Shown here: in pieces, positions 33,654 through 43,083 of the stretch | Position numbering within the stretch: position 1 is the first letter of the stretch | Layout of the letters: each line of letters opens with the position of its first letter | Assembly (NCBI GenBank): GCA_016617855.1 | Contig: JAECUM010000862.1 | Span: forward strand, 186,001-250,000 | Reading direction: 5' to 3' | DNA length: 64,000 bases | DNA from: Megalonaias nervosa | Taxonomy: Eukaryota; Mollusca; Bivalvia; Unionida; Unionidae | Notes under the pieces: model-generated | Databases searched by the model: none | What the model saw: only the letters and a program-made list of their open reading frames with translations | What the model was told of the DNA's origin: nothing | Made by a program: the position numbers and the translations under genes

Positions 33654-36600
33654 ATGGAGGAATTTGAGAGATTATCCACAATTGAACCTTCCAGAGCAAG
33701 ATTCGATCTTGACAAACTACCAAAATCTAAATTTAGTTTTTCGATGCAAGATCTAGCTTTGATAAATAGCGATAAAACTGATCGTATCCGTGAAGCTAAA
33801 AAAGAATTTCACAACGATGGTGCGGCTCATACTTGGTCAACATTCAGGATCATGAATATTACTGATACTAGAATGAATGACGAACGAGGAAAAAATATTA
33901 TCAACTATCTTGATATTCAAAGATATTTTATTCTGGTAAAATTTATTGTGCAGACAGATGACAACATTTGGATTATACGTGTTAAACGTGACCCTGTACG
34001 CCTGACACAGTCAGGACACACTGGAATTAATACTGTTACGTTAAATAAAAATCTAAACCAGGAACATTGACTGGCATTGATAAACCCTATTATGAACGAG
34101 CATATCCTGTAACTGCAGTTGTTTATGCGATATATCCGCTAAATGATAAATCTAGCGTTGATGATCTCAAACCAATGAAATTTTCCTTGACAGAGTGAAG
34201 GTTAATTTGCGTAGCTGAGCGAGTTATGGAACATTTCTCAAAAGCGGTACGCAGAAACGGTTTAACAGATCTAAGACGTAAAAAAATTAATACGTGGGCA
34301 GAAACAGTTAAAGATACCGGAGCGTCTATCGGCGACGTTGCTAAATTAGAAGAGAAATTAAAATTCCCAATAGCAGTAAAAACACTAACCGGAGAGATTT
34401 TGTATGGGTCGAAATATACATCAAGAGGAGCTCCTATAACGATCACTGATTATAACGCACACGCATGAACGTCCGCGGTAACAATATTTCCACGTGATAG
34501 AATAGTTAAATTTTACAGCGATTATATATTCGACGCTATCAACGATATTAGTAAGAGTGACCCTGTATCCGTGTGGCTATTTAGAAGTTCAGAATCCGTA
34601 AATTATGATCAGTTTGTACGACCTAACGGTGACATTTATCGAGCAGAATCACCCCACGAAGAAATGAAAAATACTGCTCGGAAATATGTATCCGCTGACA
34701 ATATCAAGGATTTTATCACGGACGATGATGTCAGGATCGAACAATTACTAAGTAACTGTTTCACCGTTCCATCGGTTGCTGTCCACGCTGCTCAGGGGAA
34801 AAATTCATGGAAACCGACACGATTGGAATTTCTTGAAGATATCCAGCACATTTGTGTCGAATACGGACATGGCGGATTGTGGAATACTAAATACGATCAT
34901 ACAGATATTATATCGGTTGATATGTTAGCGTGTTATACTGGAAGTTTTCTTGGATACGGAGAATGTTCTGAGTACTTTAAAAGATTTGGACATCCCACAC
35001 ACGAGATGACCAGAGTTGCGATAAACGGACCTCTTCCCGATTTTTCCTTGACTGGATTTGCTTGTATAGAGTCATTTGAGTTTTGCGGTGATCTGCATTC
35101 GATTATTTATGTTTGGTTTGGAAGACATTTCTCAGAAAAATATTGGGCTCCAATAGCATTATTACAATATATTATATGCTTGATACTGGAATTTTAGTGT
35201 CGTTGAGCGTAAACGAAGCCATTATATCATATCGTCTGCAGAAACAAGTTTGGTTACCAGAGCAGAAAAAATATTCCCCGGATGAGAATCCGGATGAAAA
35301 TCCTGATATGATTGATTATGAAAATAAAATTGCAAAAGATCTTGGTAGGAAAATAATTGGTAAATTTACTCAAGGAGGATCATATGATCATAAACGAGCG
35401 TGCACAAGATTAATTATGGATGATGCTGAACTTGATTTTATAATTGCTGATACAACGGAAAAAAACACATTTGTGAGTCGGAGTAATGCTTATATATCAG
35501 ACGGAACTAAATTGGGCACAGTCGTGGGTTATATTGATGGTGAGACACCGCAATTCACTCATTTAAGATCTTCTATGCTCGCTTACGTTTCCACAAATTT
35601 ATTATCGATGATGAACAGATTTCCTCGTTACGCGGTTAGAGTTGCCACGGATTCATTTTATATAAATAGCGCGTATACAGATTTGCTAAAACCGCTACTC
35701 GGTAATGGTGAATGGGGATCATGGAGAATAAAAAAAGAAAATATACTTGACTATTCCGAATCTGCAGATGATGAAATCGCGGAGACATATTACAGCAATC
35801 ATAATCAAATATTAAAATCATCAGCACCATCTGTGTTTGATCCTGTGGCCAGACATAAAACCGTTTATCTTAATGGACCTGGAGGTTCTGGAAAAAGAAC
35901 ACGTACCATTGAATTATTTCGCCGTAACGATGTTACGGGTTTGAAGAACTCCGTTGATATGATTGTGCTGACACCTACACTAAGACTAGCCAGAGAAATA
36001 AATGAACGAGGAGTAAAATCTCAAACTTATCATAGTTTCTTCAGATGGTGCGGGGATACGTGGACACCTAAGTGAATGGGTGAAAAATATATACCCCGGA
36101 TTATCATCTGGGATGAAATTTGTACGGTATCGTTAGAAACATTAAAAATATTTCTTGATTGGTTACTGACAGCGAATACTGCTGTGATAATGTGCGGCGA
36201 TCATGGTCAGCCGCCACCTTTCGTTGGGCAGTCTCCATACGAGTGGTTAAAAATGCTTGTAGATTATTATGAGAAGATAACTGACGATCATAGAGCTATT
36301 GATGAACCTCTTAAAGAATTTAAAAGATTAATCAGACTACAGCCAGACAGAATACGATGTGAGATAATGCGTGAAGTAATTCCAGAAACCCCTATAAATT
36401 ATTTTTGGAATTTGTGGAGACCAAATGATTTAATAGTTGCAAGTAGAAAGATAGTTCGTGATGAATTGCAAGAGAAATTATTTTTGTTACACAAAGAAAA
36501 ATTTTCAAATCTACCTGTACCATTGTGTTATCGCCCACCGGATACTTGACGACAGAACGTTGAAGTTGAGATTCCAGGAACAAATGAAAAACAAAATCTT

Positions 36601-37155
36601 GTATTAAATGATATTGTTTTGGTTGATGTTGATGTTGTTGAGAGCGCGTTGATCATGGATAAAACTCCATGGAAATTAAGATATGCTATAACGATTCATT
36701 CGTCACAAGGACTAACTATTACTGATACAAATATCTGGATTGTCGATGATAGAATCGAATGGTCAAATTTAGTTTATCTCGCAGTGTCTCGAGTTAGAAG
36801 AATATCTCAACTGCACAGGGTTATTATGAATTTTACAGAAAATAATAATCAAACTGCTAGCAATGGCGTAATAAGAAAAAAACTATTTGGTTATAAGCAA
36901 TGTGACAAAAAAAATAATCGCGACTTTGATATTGATGCTGAATTTATTATAACACTAAAACAACGACAGAATGATCATTGTGCAAGTTGTAACTGTAATA
37001 TGCTGTGGGAATATTCAAATAATAATCCAAGACAATTTACCGTAGATAGAATTAATAGTAGTCTTGGTCACACACGCGAAAATGTGATGCTGACCTGTCT
37101 TGAATATAATCGACGGTGGGGTGCTGGACGCCCTGGTGCCAGTTTACAAAAGTGA
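33654..37155 (+). pseudogene. family-B DNA polymerase fused to SF1 helicase and HNH domain, broken
   Basis: A single coding path of about 1,165 codons, interrupted by frameshifts near 34045-34060 and 35130-35150 and by in-frame TGA codons at 34196, 34466, 36073 and 36547. Polymerase: motif A-like SVDMLACY (about 34917), a motif-B-like IGKFTQGG (about 35360) and motif C VATDSFYI (about 35642), the order of family-B enzymes. Helicase: Walker A NGPGGSGK at about 35872 (the residue after Lys is Arg, not Thr/Ser), Walker B IIIWDE, motif III CGDHGQPPP, then HSSQGLT and LAVSRVRR for motifs V and VI, as in superfamily 1. C-terminus: HCASCNCNMLW and VDRINSSLGHTRENVML, an HNH fold; the last zinc pair reads CLEYN, with Tyr where Cys is expected. 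Such a protein would copy and unwind the viral genome. The 3' end overlaps the convergent integrase by 12 bp. Confidence 0.75.
34001..34015. promoter_or_regulatory. palindrome inside the polymerase gene
   Basis: CCTGACACAGTCAGG: 6-bp arms and a 3-nt spacer, a member of the element-wide palindrome set, here within coding sequence. Confidence 0.35.
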
Positions 37156-38127
37156 ACGCAGTGGTAATTGTGTGTCTTTAGGAATTACTTGTAACTGTTC
37201 ACGTACAAATCCACGTTGAGGAGCAGTTGAATCTAGTCTGTAGATTGCAGGTCTACCCGTAGATCTAACCACGCTAGAAATTTTATGTGTAGTCACACTC
37301 CAGATAGGATCAGTTGCTCTTTTTTTTACCCCTTCAAGTTCACCAGGTTCATATAAATATCTGACGTCACATTACCTAGTACTGGTTGAGAGAGAGAGAA
37401 TCGTGTCGTTGCCTGACATTGTCAGGTGGTATATGTTTCTTTGTAATCGCATTAATTGGTTTCATAGAAATTGAACGATTAATTTCATTATTTAACGCAG
37501 ATATCACATCTGGTAATCTTGCAACCGATTCACGAGATCTATTGTCTTTTTGAATTATTTCTTTCGCATACTGATATCCAAATAACCGCTCAGCGAGTGT
37601 TCGATTAAATCGTTCAACTATTGCCTGATCATGATGACTTGCGGTGTGTCCTCGTCTGATTTTGACATTATGTTTTTTCATCAAAGATGATACTGCACTA
37701 AGAAATTCTTTGCCAGGATCAACTTGTAGCAACTGTGGTCATCGCAAAACTCGTCGTTAATAAATTCGTTCAAACGCAGATGCAACTTCAGATGCTGTTT
37801 TAGTTGATAATGGTTCTGCTTCTTTATATCTACTTGCAACGTCAACGACAGTTAACGCGTACTTGTATGTGTGTGATTGACGTCCACGTGTTTTAATAGT
37901 ATCATGTGGTAAAAACAAAATGTCTGCTTGATGAACTTCATTGGGAACGCTGACAAAAATACGCGTACTGAATTTTTTTTAGGTGGACGCAGATAGATTT
38001 GCCATATTGCCTGTCGTGCTAACCACGCTGCAGCAACAGCACGTGAGACTTTTGCTGCTTCAGCAAGTTTACTAATCGCTGCTCTGCCCTTCCAATATCC
38101 TCTTGGGCTATAATAAACAGATTCCAT
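37144..38127 (-). pseudogene. Polinton-type retroviral-like integrase, two frameshifts and two stops
   Basis: From the ATG at 38127 the N-terminal part is typical of Polinton integrases (YYSPRGYWKG, then helical repeats ending WQIYLRPPK). After a frameshift near 37885 comes the catalytic core: first Asp at 37841-37843 (VVDVASRYKEAEPL), second Asp at 37718-37720 (VDPGKEF), Glu at 37613-37615 (QAIVERFNR), giving D, D-35-E spacing. An in-frame TAA (about 37755) and a TGA (about 37740) lie between the two Asp residues. A frameshift at the dinucleotide run near 37388-37398 leads to the C-terminal domain (YLYEPGELEGVKKRATDPIW, then RGFVREQLQVIP), ending in TAA at 37144-37146. All three catalytic residues survive, but the copy is dead. 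The enzyme joins viral DNA ends to host DNA, consistent with the 5-6 bp target duplication seen here. Confidence 0.9.
37412..37426. promoter_or_regulatory. palindrome inside the integrase gene
   Basis: CCTGACATTGTCAGG: 7-bp arms (CCTGACA/TGTCAGG) around one base. Confidence 0.35.
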
Positions 38128-38143
38128 TATAATAGTTATTTAA

Positions 38144-38667
38144 TTAATTACCAGCCCCTAGCATTAGTTTACCCTTCATAGCAGATTTCACTAGAAAACT
38201 AGCAAATTTTTCTCTGAGAGATTTATCAGGTATAGAATTTAACGCATGAATCAACTTCACATCTGCGAGATGCCGTTGTTGTAAATCCTTGCTTTTATAC
38301 GCAACATCATGAACGTGACACGCTTGATCAATCTTATTTATTGGATACTCTCCTGGTCTTGGTTGATCTCGTTCGTCAAGTCGGATATCAAGTCGAGTCC
38401 CAGGACCACAATAATTATATCCTGATATATGTTTTTCTCCGGGATACTTCGCCCATGGAGTCCCTGGTAATTTTCCCAACGAAGCAGCGATATCACCTCC
38501 TGTCTTTGTGCTAGACGAAATAAATTTGCATGGTTTTTTTTGGTGCCACACTTTTCACACTTACCTGTCAGTGCGCGTTTTTTATTTTTTGTTATTATTG
38601 TTGTTAATCCACTGGTCCCGCCAACGGTGGGGGTGGGTGCCTTGCATCGAACACAATATAAATACAT
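38144..38667 (-). pseudogene. zinc-ribbon plus phospholipase A2 protein, frameshifted
   Basis: From the ATG at 38667: a short zinc ribbon (YCVRCKAPT, then ALTGKCEKCGTKK), matching the small zinc-ribbon family DUF5679. An 8-base homopolymer at 38532-38539 hosts a frameshift. The second frame carries a phospholipase A2 domain of the parvovirus-VP1 type: substrate and calcium loop YNYCGPGTRLDIRL, then NKIDQACHVHDVAY with the catalytic His-Asp, and a following helix (RHLADVKLIHALN). In parvoviruses this domain breaches the endosomal membrane during entry; it is found in several Polinton-like viruses. A hydrophobic C-terminal tail follows. The gene lies 13 bp from the divergent ATPase start and 17 bp from the integrase start. 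Confidence 0.85.
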
Positions 38668-38680
38668 GCTATTTATTATC

Positions 38681-39484
38681 ATGGATATAATTGACTTTTC
38701 AGCGACCCGAAAACAAGAGCCAGTCAAACATCATCCAGCATTGCCAAATTCTATTAGAGCAATCATAATAGGTCCATCTGGATCAGGCAAAACACAATTA
38801 TTGCTTAATTTGATAATGAGATGACTTAAGTGGGATAAGTTATATTTAGGAGCTCCATCCGTGGATGATCAAAGATGTTATGAAGTACTTAAGGATTTTA
38901 ATGAAAATGCAAAGTCGTTTAATGAAAACGGCGATAATATTATTGATTTTATTACCGATATTGATGAAGCCCCATCCGTAGACGACCTTGACGGATTTAT
39001 TAACAATCTTGTAGTATACGATGATGTGATGCTGGATAAACAATCCATGATTGTGTGTACAAATTAAACAGCCAAAACGGCTGTCGCCTAAAAAATCGCC
39101 AGATGGTAAATTTTGTCGCCAATAAGGAAAAAAAAATCACAATTTGCGATATTGGCGACGCCCAGGACGATCCCTGAATCAAATCCTGCCCGGATATTTT
39201 CCAGAGGTAGACATAAAACACAGACGTGATTTATGTTACCCAGCGCTATACACAAATACCAAAAGTGATTAGAGATAACTGTAATATTTTAGTTGTGTTT
39301 AATGGAGTCGATACACATACGCTCAAACATTCATCAAACTTGGTGTTCAGGGGATATGGATATGATTAAATTTAAAAATTTCTTTTCAAAAGCACAAGCT
39401 ACTCCACACAGATTTATCACAATAAATTTACATGATCCTAGGTCGAGGTATCGTATAGGTATCGATAAAATGTTTGGTCTTTGA
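38681..39484 (+). pseudogene. A32-like genome-packaging ATPase, interrupted by a short insertion
   Basis: FtsK/HerA-type ATPase that pumps DNA into the virion. Starts at ATG 38681. Walker A IIIGPSGSGKTQ is at about 38761-38795, Walker B NLVVYDDVM at about 39004-39030, then IRDNCNILVVFN downstream (about 39271-39306) and a C-terminal tail ending at TGA 39482-39484. Breaks: an in-frame TGA at 38822-38824; about 140 bp of unrelated sequence at about 39053-39191, right after the Walker B region; frameshifts near 39212-39222 and 39340-39350. The expected SRGRHK segment resumes directly after the inserted sequence, which is how the insertion was recognised. Length without the insertion would be about 220 residues, normal for the family. 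Confidence 0.85.
39053..39191. mobile_element. short stem-loop insertion within the ATPase gene
   Basis: About 140 bp with no coding similarity to the ATPase. It contains the hairpin ACAGCC-AAAAC-GGCTGT (about 39069-39085) and a longer inverted repeat GTCGCCAATA / TATTGGCGAC (about 39115-39162). This suggests a small MITE- or SINE-like insertion. No clear target duplication; boundaries are approximate. Confidence 0.45.
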
Positions 39485-40066
39485 TGCTATCAGCGGAGGA
39501 AATAACTCTGCCAGGTAAACGATAGAGTAATTAAGCAGTTATTTCCCTCCTTGACATTGTCAAGGACTAAGTCAAGGATATAGCGTAACCTATATCTTAA
39601 CTGCGCAAATGAACAGCAGACATAGACATAGCTTCCTCAGATCGTCTGCATGCACACACCGCAGTTATACAACATGTAGTAATTGTATCTGTGTTTAGAG
39701 AAAATACCTATGAAAAAAGTACTTACTCCATTGATATAAGTCTCAGCCCCTTGACACAGTCAAGGATGTAATCACGGACACAGTGAATATCTCTGTGAAT
39801 GAACAGCACATATATATAACTGAGTATCGCCTGGAACAGATTGCAAACTACACCAGTATTGATTTATGCGTGTCATTTCATTTCCTGTACATGTGGTTCT
39901 CGGGACTAGAGTATATTTTAATCAAGGCAAAAATGTGTAAGATTGTTGTAGATTTCGCGATTTTATTTTATATTTTATTCAGAATCTGTTAAGTATATAC
40001 TAATCACACATAGGAATTTCCTGCTAGGTAACTATATGATTATTTTTGAAACATATATTTGTAACT
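39485..40066. promoter_or_regulatory. intergenic region with two palindrome clusters
   Basis: No supported gene. CCTTGACATTGTCAAGG at 39549-39565 and CCTTGACACAGTCAAGG at 39749-39765 lie exactly 200 bp apart. Each is followed by a further half-site about 12 bp on (CTAAGTCAAGGA; TGTAATCACGGA) and, 40 to 50 bp later, by AATGAACAGCA. The region therefore looks like an old 200-bp duplication. The open frame at 39783-39992 is Cys/Phe-rich and probably fortuitous. Confidence 0.5.
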
Positions 40067-40067
40067 G

Positions 40068-40146
40068 AAAGTTCATAGTGTAGTGGTTAGCGCGTCTGGC
40101 TCTCATACTCTAGAGGTCCGTGGTTCGATTTCCCGTACCGAACATA
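40068..40146 (+). repeat. tRNA-like SINE head
   Basis: TAGTGTAGTGGTTAGCGCG resembles an A box and GGTTCGATTTCCC a B box, with CTCATAC resembling a CAT anticodon loop. The anticodon stem and acceptor stem do not pair properly, so this is a tRNA pseudogene or SINE head, not a tRNA gene. It lies inside the viral element just before the 347-bp array. Confidence 0.5.
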
Positions 40147-40236
40147 TGTGGGGGGTGGCGATCCGATGCCAATGTTCTTAATAATAATAATTTAATAATT
40201 GGGGTCGCCAGCAGCCCCAAGAGATTTCATGTCTCC

Positions 40237-41345
40237 TCGCCGCCATGAAATCAATATGCCTAGACAGCCCTCTGAATTTCTAATATTTCGTCTCGCACAT
40301 TAGGAATTCGCTGGGGTGTGTGTCTATGCGCTGGCGCCCCTAAAATAAACAGCAGGGTGATGTGAACTCGTAACCTTGACACTGAAGGGTACCCACACAA
40401 GGACATTCAGAAAGAATGTCGCCAGACAAAAAAAGTCTCATTAGGTGCCTGTTGGTCATAAGATAGACCTTAACCATGAAGAGTGTCTGTGGCACCAATA
40501 AAAGGACTCTTAGGATTTCATGATAAAGGCTTTACTGGCAATAAAGGGATCCGCGAAATGGTAGACCGATCGTCACCGCTGCTTGGGGGGGGGGGGTTAC
40601 ATGAAATCGACATACCTAGACAGCCCTCTGAATTTCTAATATTTTATTTCGCACACATTAGGAATTCGCTGAGGTGTGTGTTTATGTGTGTCTAAACAGC
40701 AGGGTGATATGAGATCATAACCTTGACACTGAAGGGTACCCACACAAGGACATTCAGAAAGAATGTCGCCAGACAAAAAAAGTCTCATTAGGTGCCTGTT
40801 GGTCATAAGATAGACCTTAACCATGAAGAGTGTCTGTGGCACCAATAAAAGGACTCTTAGGACCTCATGATAAAGGCTTTACTGGCAATAAAGGGATCTG
40901 TGAAATGGTAGACCAATTGTCACCGCTGCTGGTTTTTTTTTTTTTACATGAAATCGACATACCTATACAGCCCTCTGAATTTCTAATATTTCATTTCGCA
41001 CATATTAGGAATTCGCTGGGGTGTGTGTTTATGTGTGTCTAAACAGCAGGGTGATATGAGATTGTAACCTTGACACTGAAGGGTACCCACACAAGGACAT
41101 TCAGAAAGAATGTTCACTGGATGAAAAAGTCTCATGGGGTGCCTGTGGGTCATAAGATAGACCTTAACCATGAAGAGTGTCTTCCAAATGAAAAGTGCCA
41201 TAACAAAGACACCAATGAAAAGAATCTTAGGACCTCATGATAAAGGCTTTACTGGCAATGAAGGGACCCGTGAAATGATAGACCAATCGTCACAGCTGCC
41301 GTTTATTTTTATTCAGAAAAAATATTTATATTCATTTAGAAATAA
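40237..41345. repeat. 347-bp tandem repeat array next to the right terminal repeat
   Basis: About three units. The landmark TTAACCATGAAGAGTGTCT occurs at 40469, 40816 and 41163, a period of 347 bp. A partial, more diverged copy starts near 40237. Units share about 90-95 percent identity and contain a homopolymer of G or T that differs between copies (GGGGGGGGGGGG near 40586; TTTTTTTTTTT near 40933). Open frames of about 70 codons recur because the unit recurs. The array fills all the space between the ATPase region and the right terminal repeat; the left end has no counterpart. Confidence 0.9.
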
Positions 41346-41350
41346 TATTT

Positions 41351-41504
41351 AGCAGCAGAGAGGGTGAGACTAACAGTATGCAAACGACTCTGCCTAATGT
41401 TTGAAAAATAAGCCTCGGATTGACTTTATCGACCTTATTTTTTATTTTTTGTAGGAATCTTTATTTTTGCGCGCTGCCTTGGTCTGTTCACCCTCTCTGC
41501 TGCT
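41351..41504 (-). repeat. right terminal inverted repeat
   Basis: 154 bp, complementary to 25029-25183 with about ten differences. It starts AGCAGCAGAGAGGGTGA and ends TCACCCTCTCTGCTGCT, the same nested inverted ends as on the left. Confidence 0.95.
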
Positions 41505-41509
41505 AAACA
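41505..41509. repeat. target-site duplication, right
   Basis: AAACA directly after the right terminal repeat, matching 25024-25028. Confidence 0.8.
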
Positions 41510-42729
41510 AGTTCATTAGAAAAGAGTCTTTATTGACAATTATTCTTAATGTAATAATAAAGCAAGTATCTAGCCATTAAACAGCATCATTACACCCCCA
41601 CTCCCATCCACCTGGGATCCTTTAATATCTTTAGGTCCCTTCGTAACTTGAGCCATGATTGTAGCACAGTTTATATTTTTAATTCATGAAATTGTGTTGA
41701 AACTTTGAGGATATTATGAACATGAGTGTAAGATGTGCATGCTATTGTCATTCACTGAATGTTTGTGCCCCTGTTGGTTTTAAACTACTTACTTTTAATA
41801 TGATGAATCTGATCACTTTTCTTGACAATTCGAAGATACTATCAACAACAGGTGAAAATTTATGTTCACTTGTGCCCCAATTTTTTATTTTCTTTTTAAA
41901 ATATGTCCATTTTTTGTTTATGTATTACAGTTGTTGTAGGTAACAAGTATCTTGATGACTTGTATTCTAAAACCTTGCAGACATTATAAACATCAGATGT
42001 GTATATGCTCATGAAAATTAGTATGCACCATCTTCGCTAGCCAAGGTTTTGCTATGTTAACCCTATCTACACCTTGGCAGATTGATAAGGTCTGTGAATC
42101 TCATTGGATGTGATGGCAGGCCACTGCATCCAATTAAAATCAAGTTTTTCAAATTTGAATACTGTTTCTACATGATTGAAACAACTGGAATGGACTCATA
42201 AATAAGCAATTTTCCACTGATGGTCCTTGTTTGTACAAAATACATCCTTTACCTGAAATACACTTGTAAGTGCTTCTCTCTGGTATGTTGTCATATTTTC
42301 AATGTTAAACAGTATCACTCTGAAGTCAATTACCTCCAACATTTGTGGCCCATGTAAAATGCACTACTGTTACACAGTATAGGTAAGTTGGCATTACATA
42401 CTAAGGTCTTATTAAGCTACAGAAATGAGTAAATGTAGTAAAATTCCACAAATTATTTCCCTAAAATACAAACTTAAAATGTAAAAATAACTATTGTAAA
42501 TTTAATTATTGTGAATTAGGGTAAAAATGTTATAATTGGTTTTGAGTTCTAGATACAGCCTTAATCGTGACCCTACAAGATTCCAGGAATGAATTTTGCT
42601 TTCAGGTTGATGGAAATTTCCATTAAGATGACCCTTGTCCTGGTCTTCTCATTGTGACTTAGGTTTTTATATTAGAGTTGTTTATATTAGATTTACTCAT
42701 TCCAACTTTAACATCAAACTAGTGGAATA
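41510..42729. other. right host flank
   Basis: AT-rich DNA without a supported gene; it contains copy 2 of the dispersed repeat (42020-42120). Confidence 0.5.
42020..42120 (+). repeat. dispersed repeat, copy 2
   Basis: Same sequence and orientation as 24078-24180; here it is not followed by a TA run. Confidence 0.8.
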
Positions 42730-42779
42730 ATTTTTTAGTTGTTTTTCAGTTGTTTTGAGGATTTATTTATTTAAGTTAT

Positions 42780-43080
42780 TCACTGATTTACAAAGTGCTC
42801 TTTGACTTTAGGACTAAATCACAATTTGGAGATTATTATCATCAACACTTTCAGCTACTGGTACATCAGCACATTCAAGACTGGATTTCATTTGGAACAC
42901 CACTGAATTTCATTTGGAATACTCTACACTTTTGGACTTGTGATGGAACTTTTAGGACTGTTTGGGATTTAATTCACAATATTGTAAGTTACTTTTAAAT
43001 TTTTGCTTTACTGTCTTGGGAAATGAGTTGTTTGTAAAATCTTACAAAACTTGTTGGTTTCCACTCTTTTCTGTTACATA
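42780..43080 (+). repeat. LTR-like flank of the Gypsy fragment
   Basis: The segment containing TTTTGGACTTGTGATGGAAC and GGATTTAATTCACAATATTG resembles 47100-47300 (TTTTGGACTTGAACACTTTC; GGATTCGCTTCATAATACTG) in the same orientation. It lies just before a gag-like region. Probably remains of a long terminal repeat or leader of the same retrotransposon family. Confidence 0.4.
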
Positions 43081-43083
43081 GTT

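Larger units (their letters stand above)
25029..41504. mobile_element. Polinton/Maverick-class integrated virus-like element, complete but decayed
   Basis: About 16.5 kb, the usual Polinton size, with 155-bp inverted terminal repeats and a 5-6 bp target duplication. It carries the diagnostic gene set: double-jelly-roll major capsid protein, minor capsid proteins, adenovirus-type protease, A32-like packaging ATPase, retroviral-type integrase and a family-B DNA polymerase, plus a phospholipase A2. The structural genes form one rightward block (25.2-32.0 kb); replication, integration and packaging genes occupy 32.1-39.5 kb with mixed orientations. It differs from typical Polintons in its polymerase, which is fused to a superfamily-1 helicase and an HNH domain. 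Nearly all genes are broken by small indels and stops, so the copy is a genomic fossil. Closer classification (adintovirus-like or Polinton-like virus) would need phylogeny. Confidence 0.93.

Noticed and set aside
33654..36549. Reassigned TGA codon in the viral element
   Set aside because: Other genes of the same element end in or are broken by TAA, TAG and TGA alike, frameshifts are frequent, and the host uses TGA as a stop in the membrane-protein exon. Decay is simpler.
39783..39992. 69-codon hydrophobic protein near the right end of the element
   Set aside because: AT-rich, no homology, overlaps the repeated intergenic palindrome region, no independent support.
40068..40146. A functional tRNA gene (CAT anticodon-like loop with A and B boxes)
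   Set aside because: The acceptor and anticodon stems do not pair over the required lengths, and it leads into repeat sequence as SINE heads do.
40483..41352. Repeated 60-70 codon frames inside the 347-bp array
   Set aside because: They recur only because the DNA unit recurs; no codon-level conservation beyond DNA identity.
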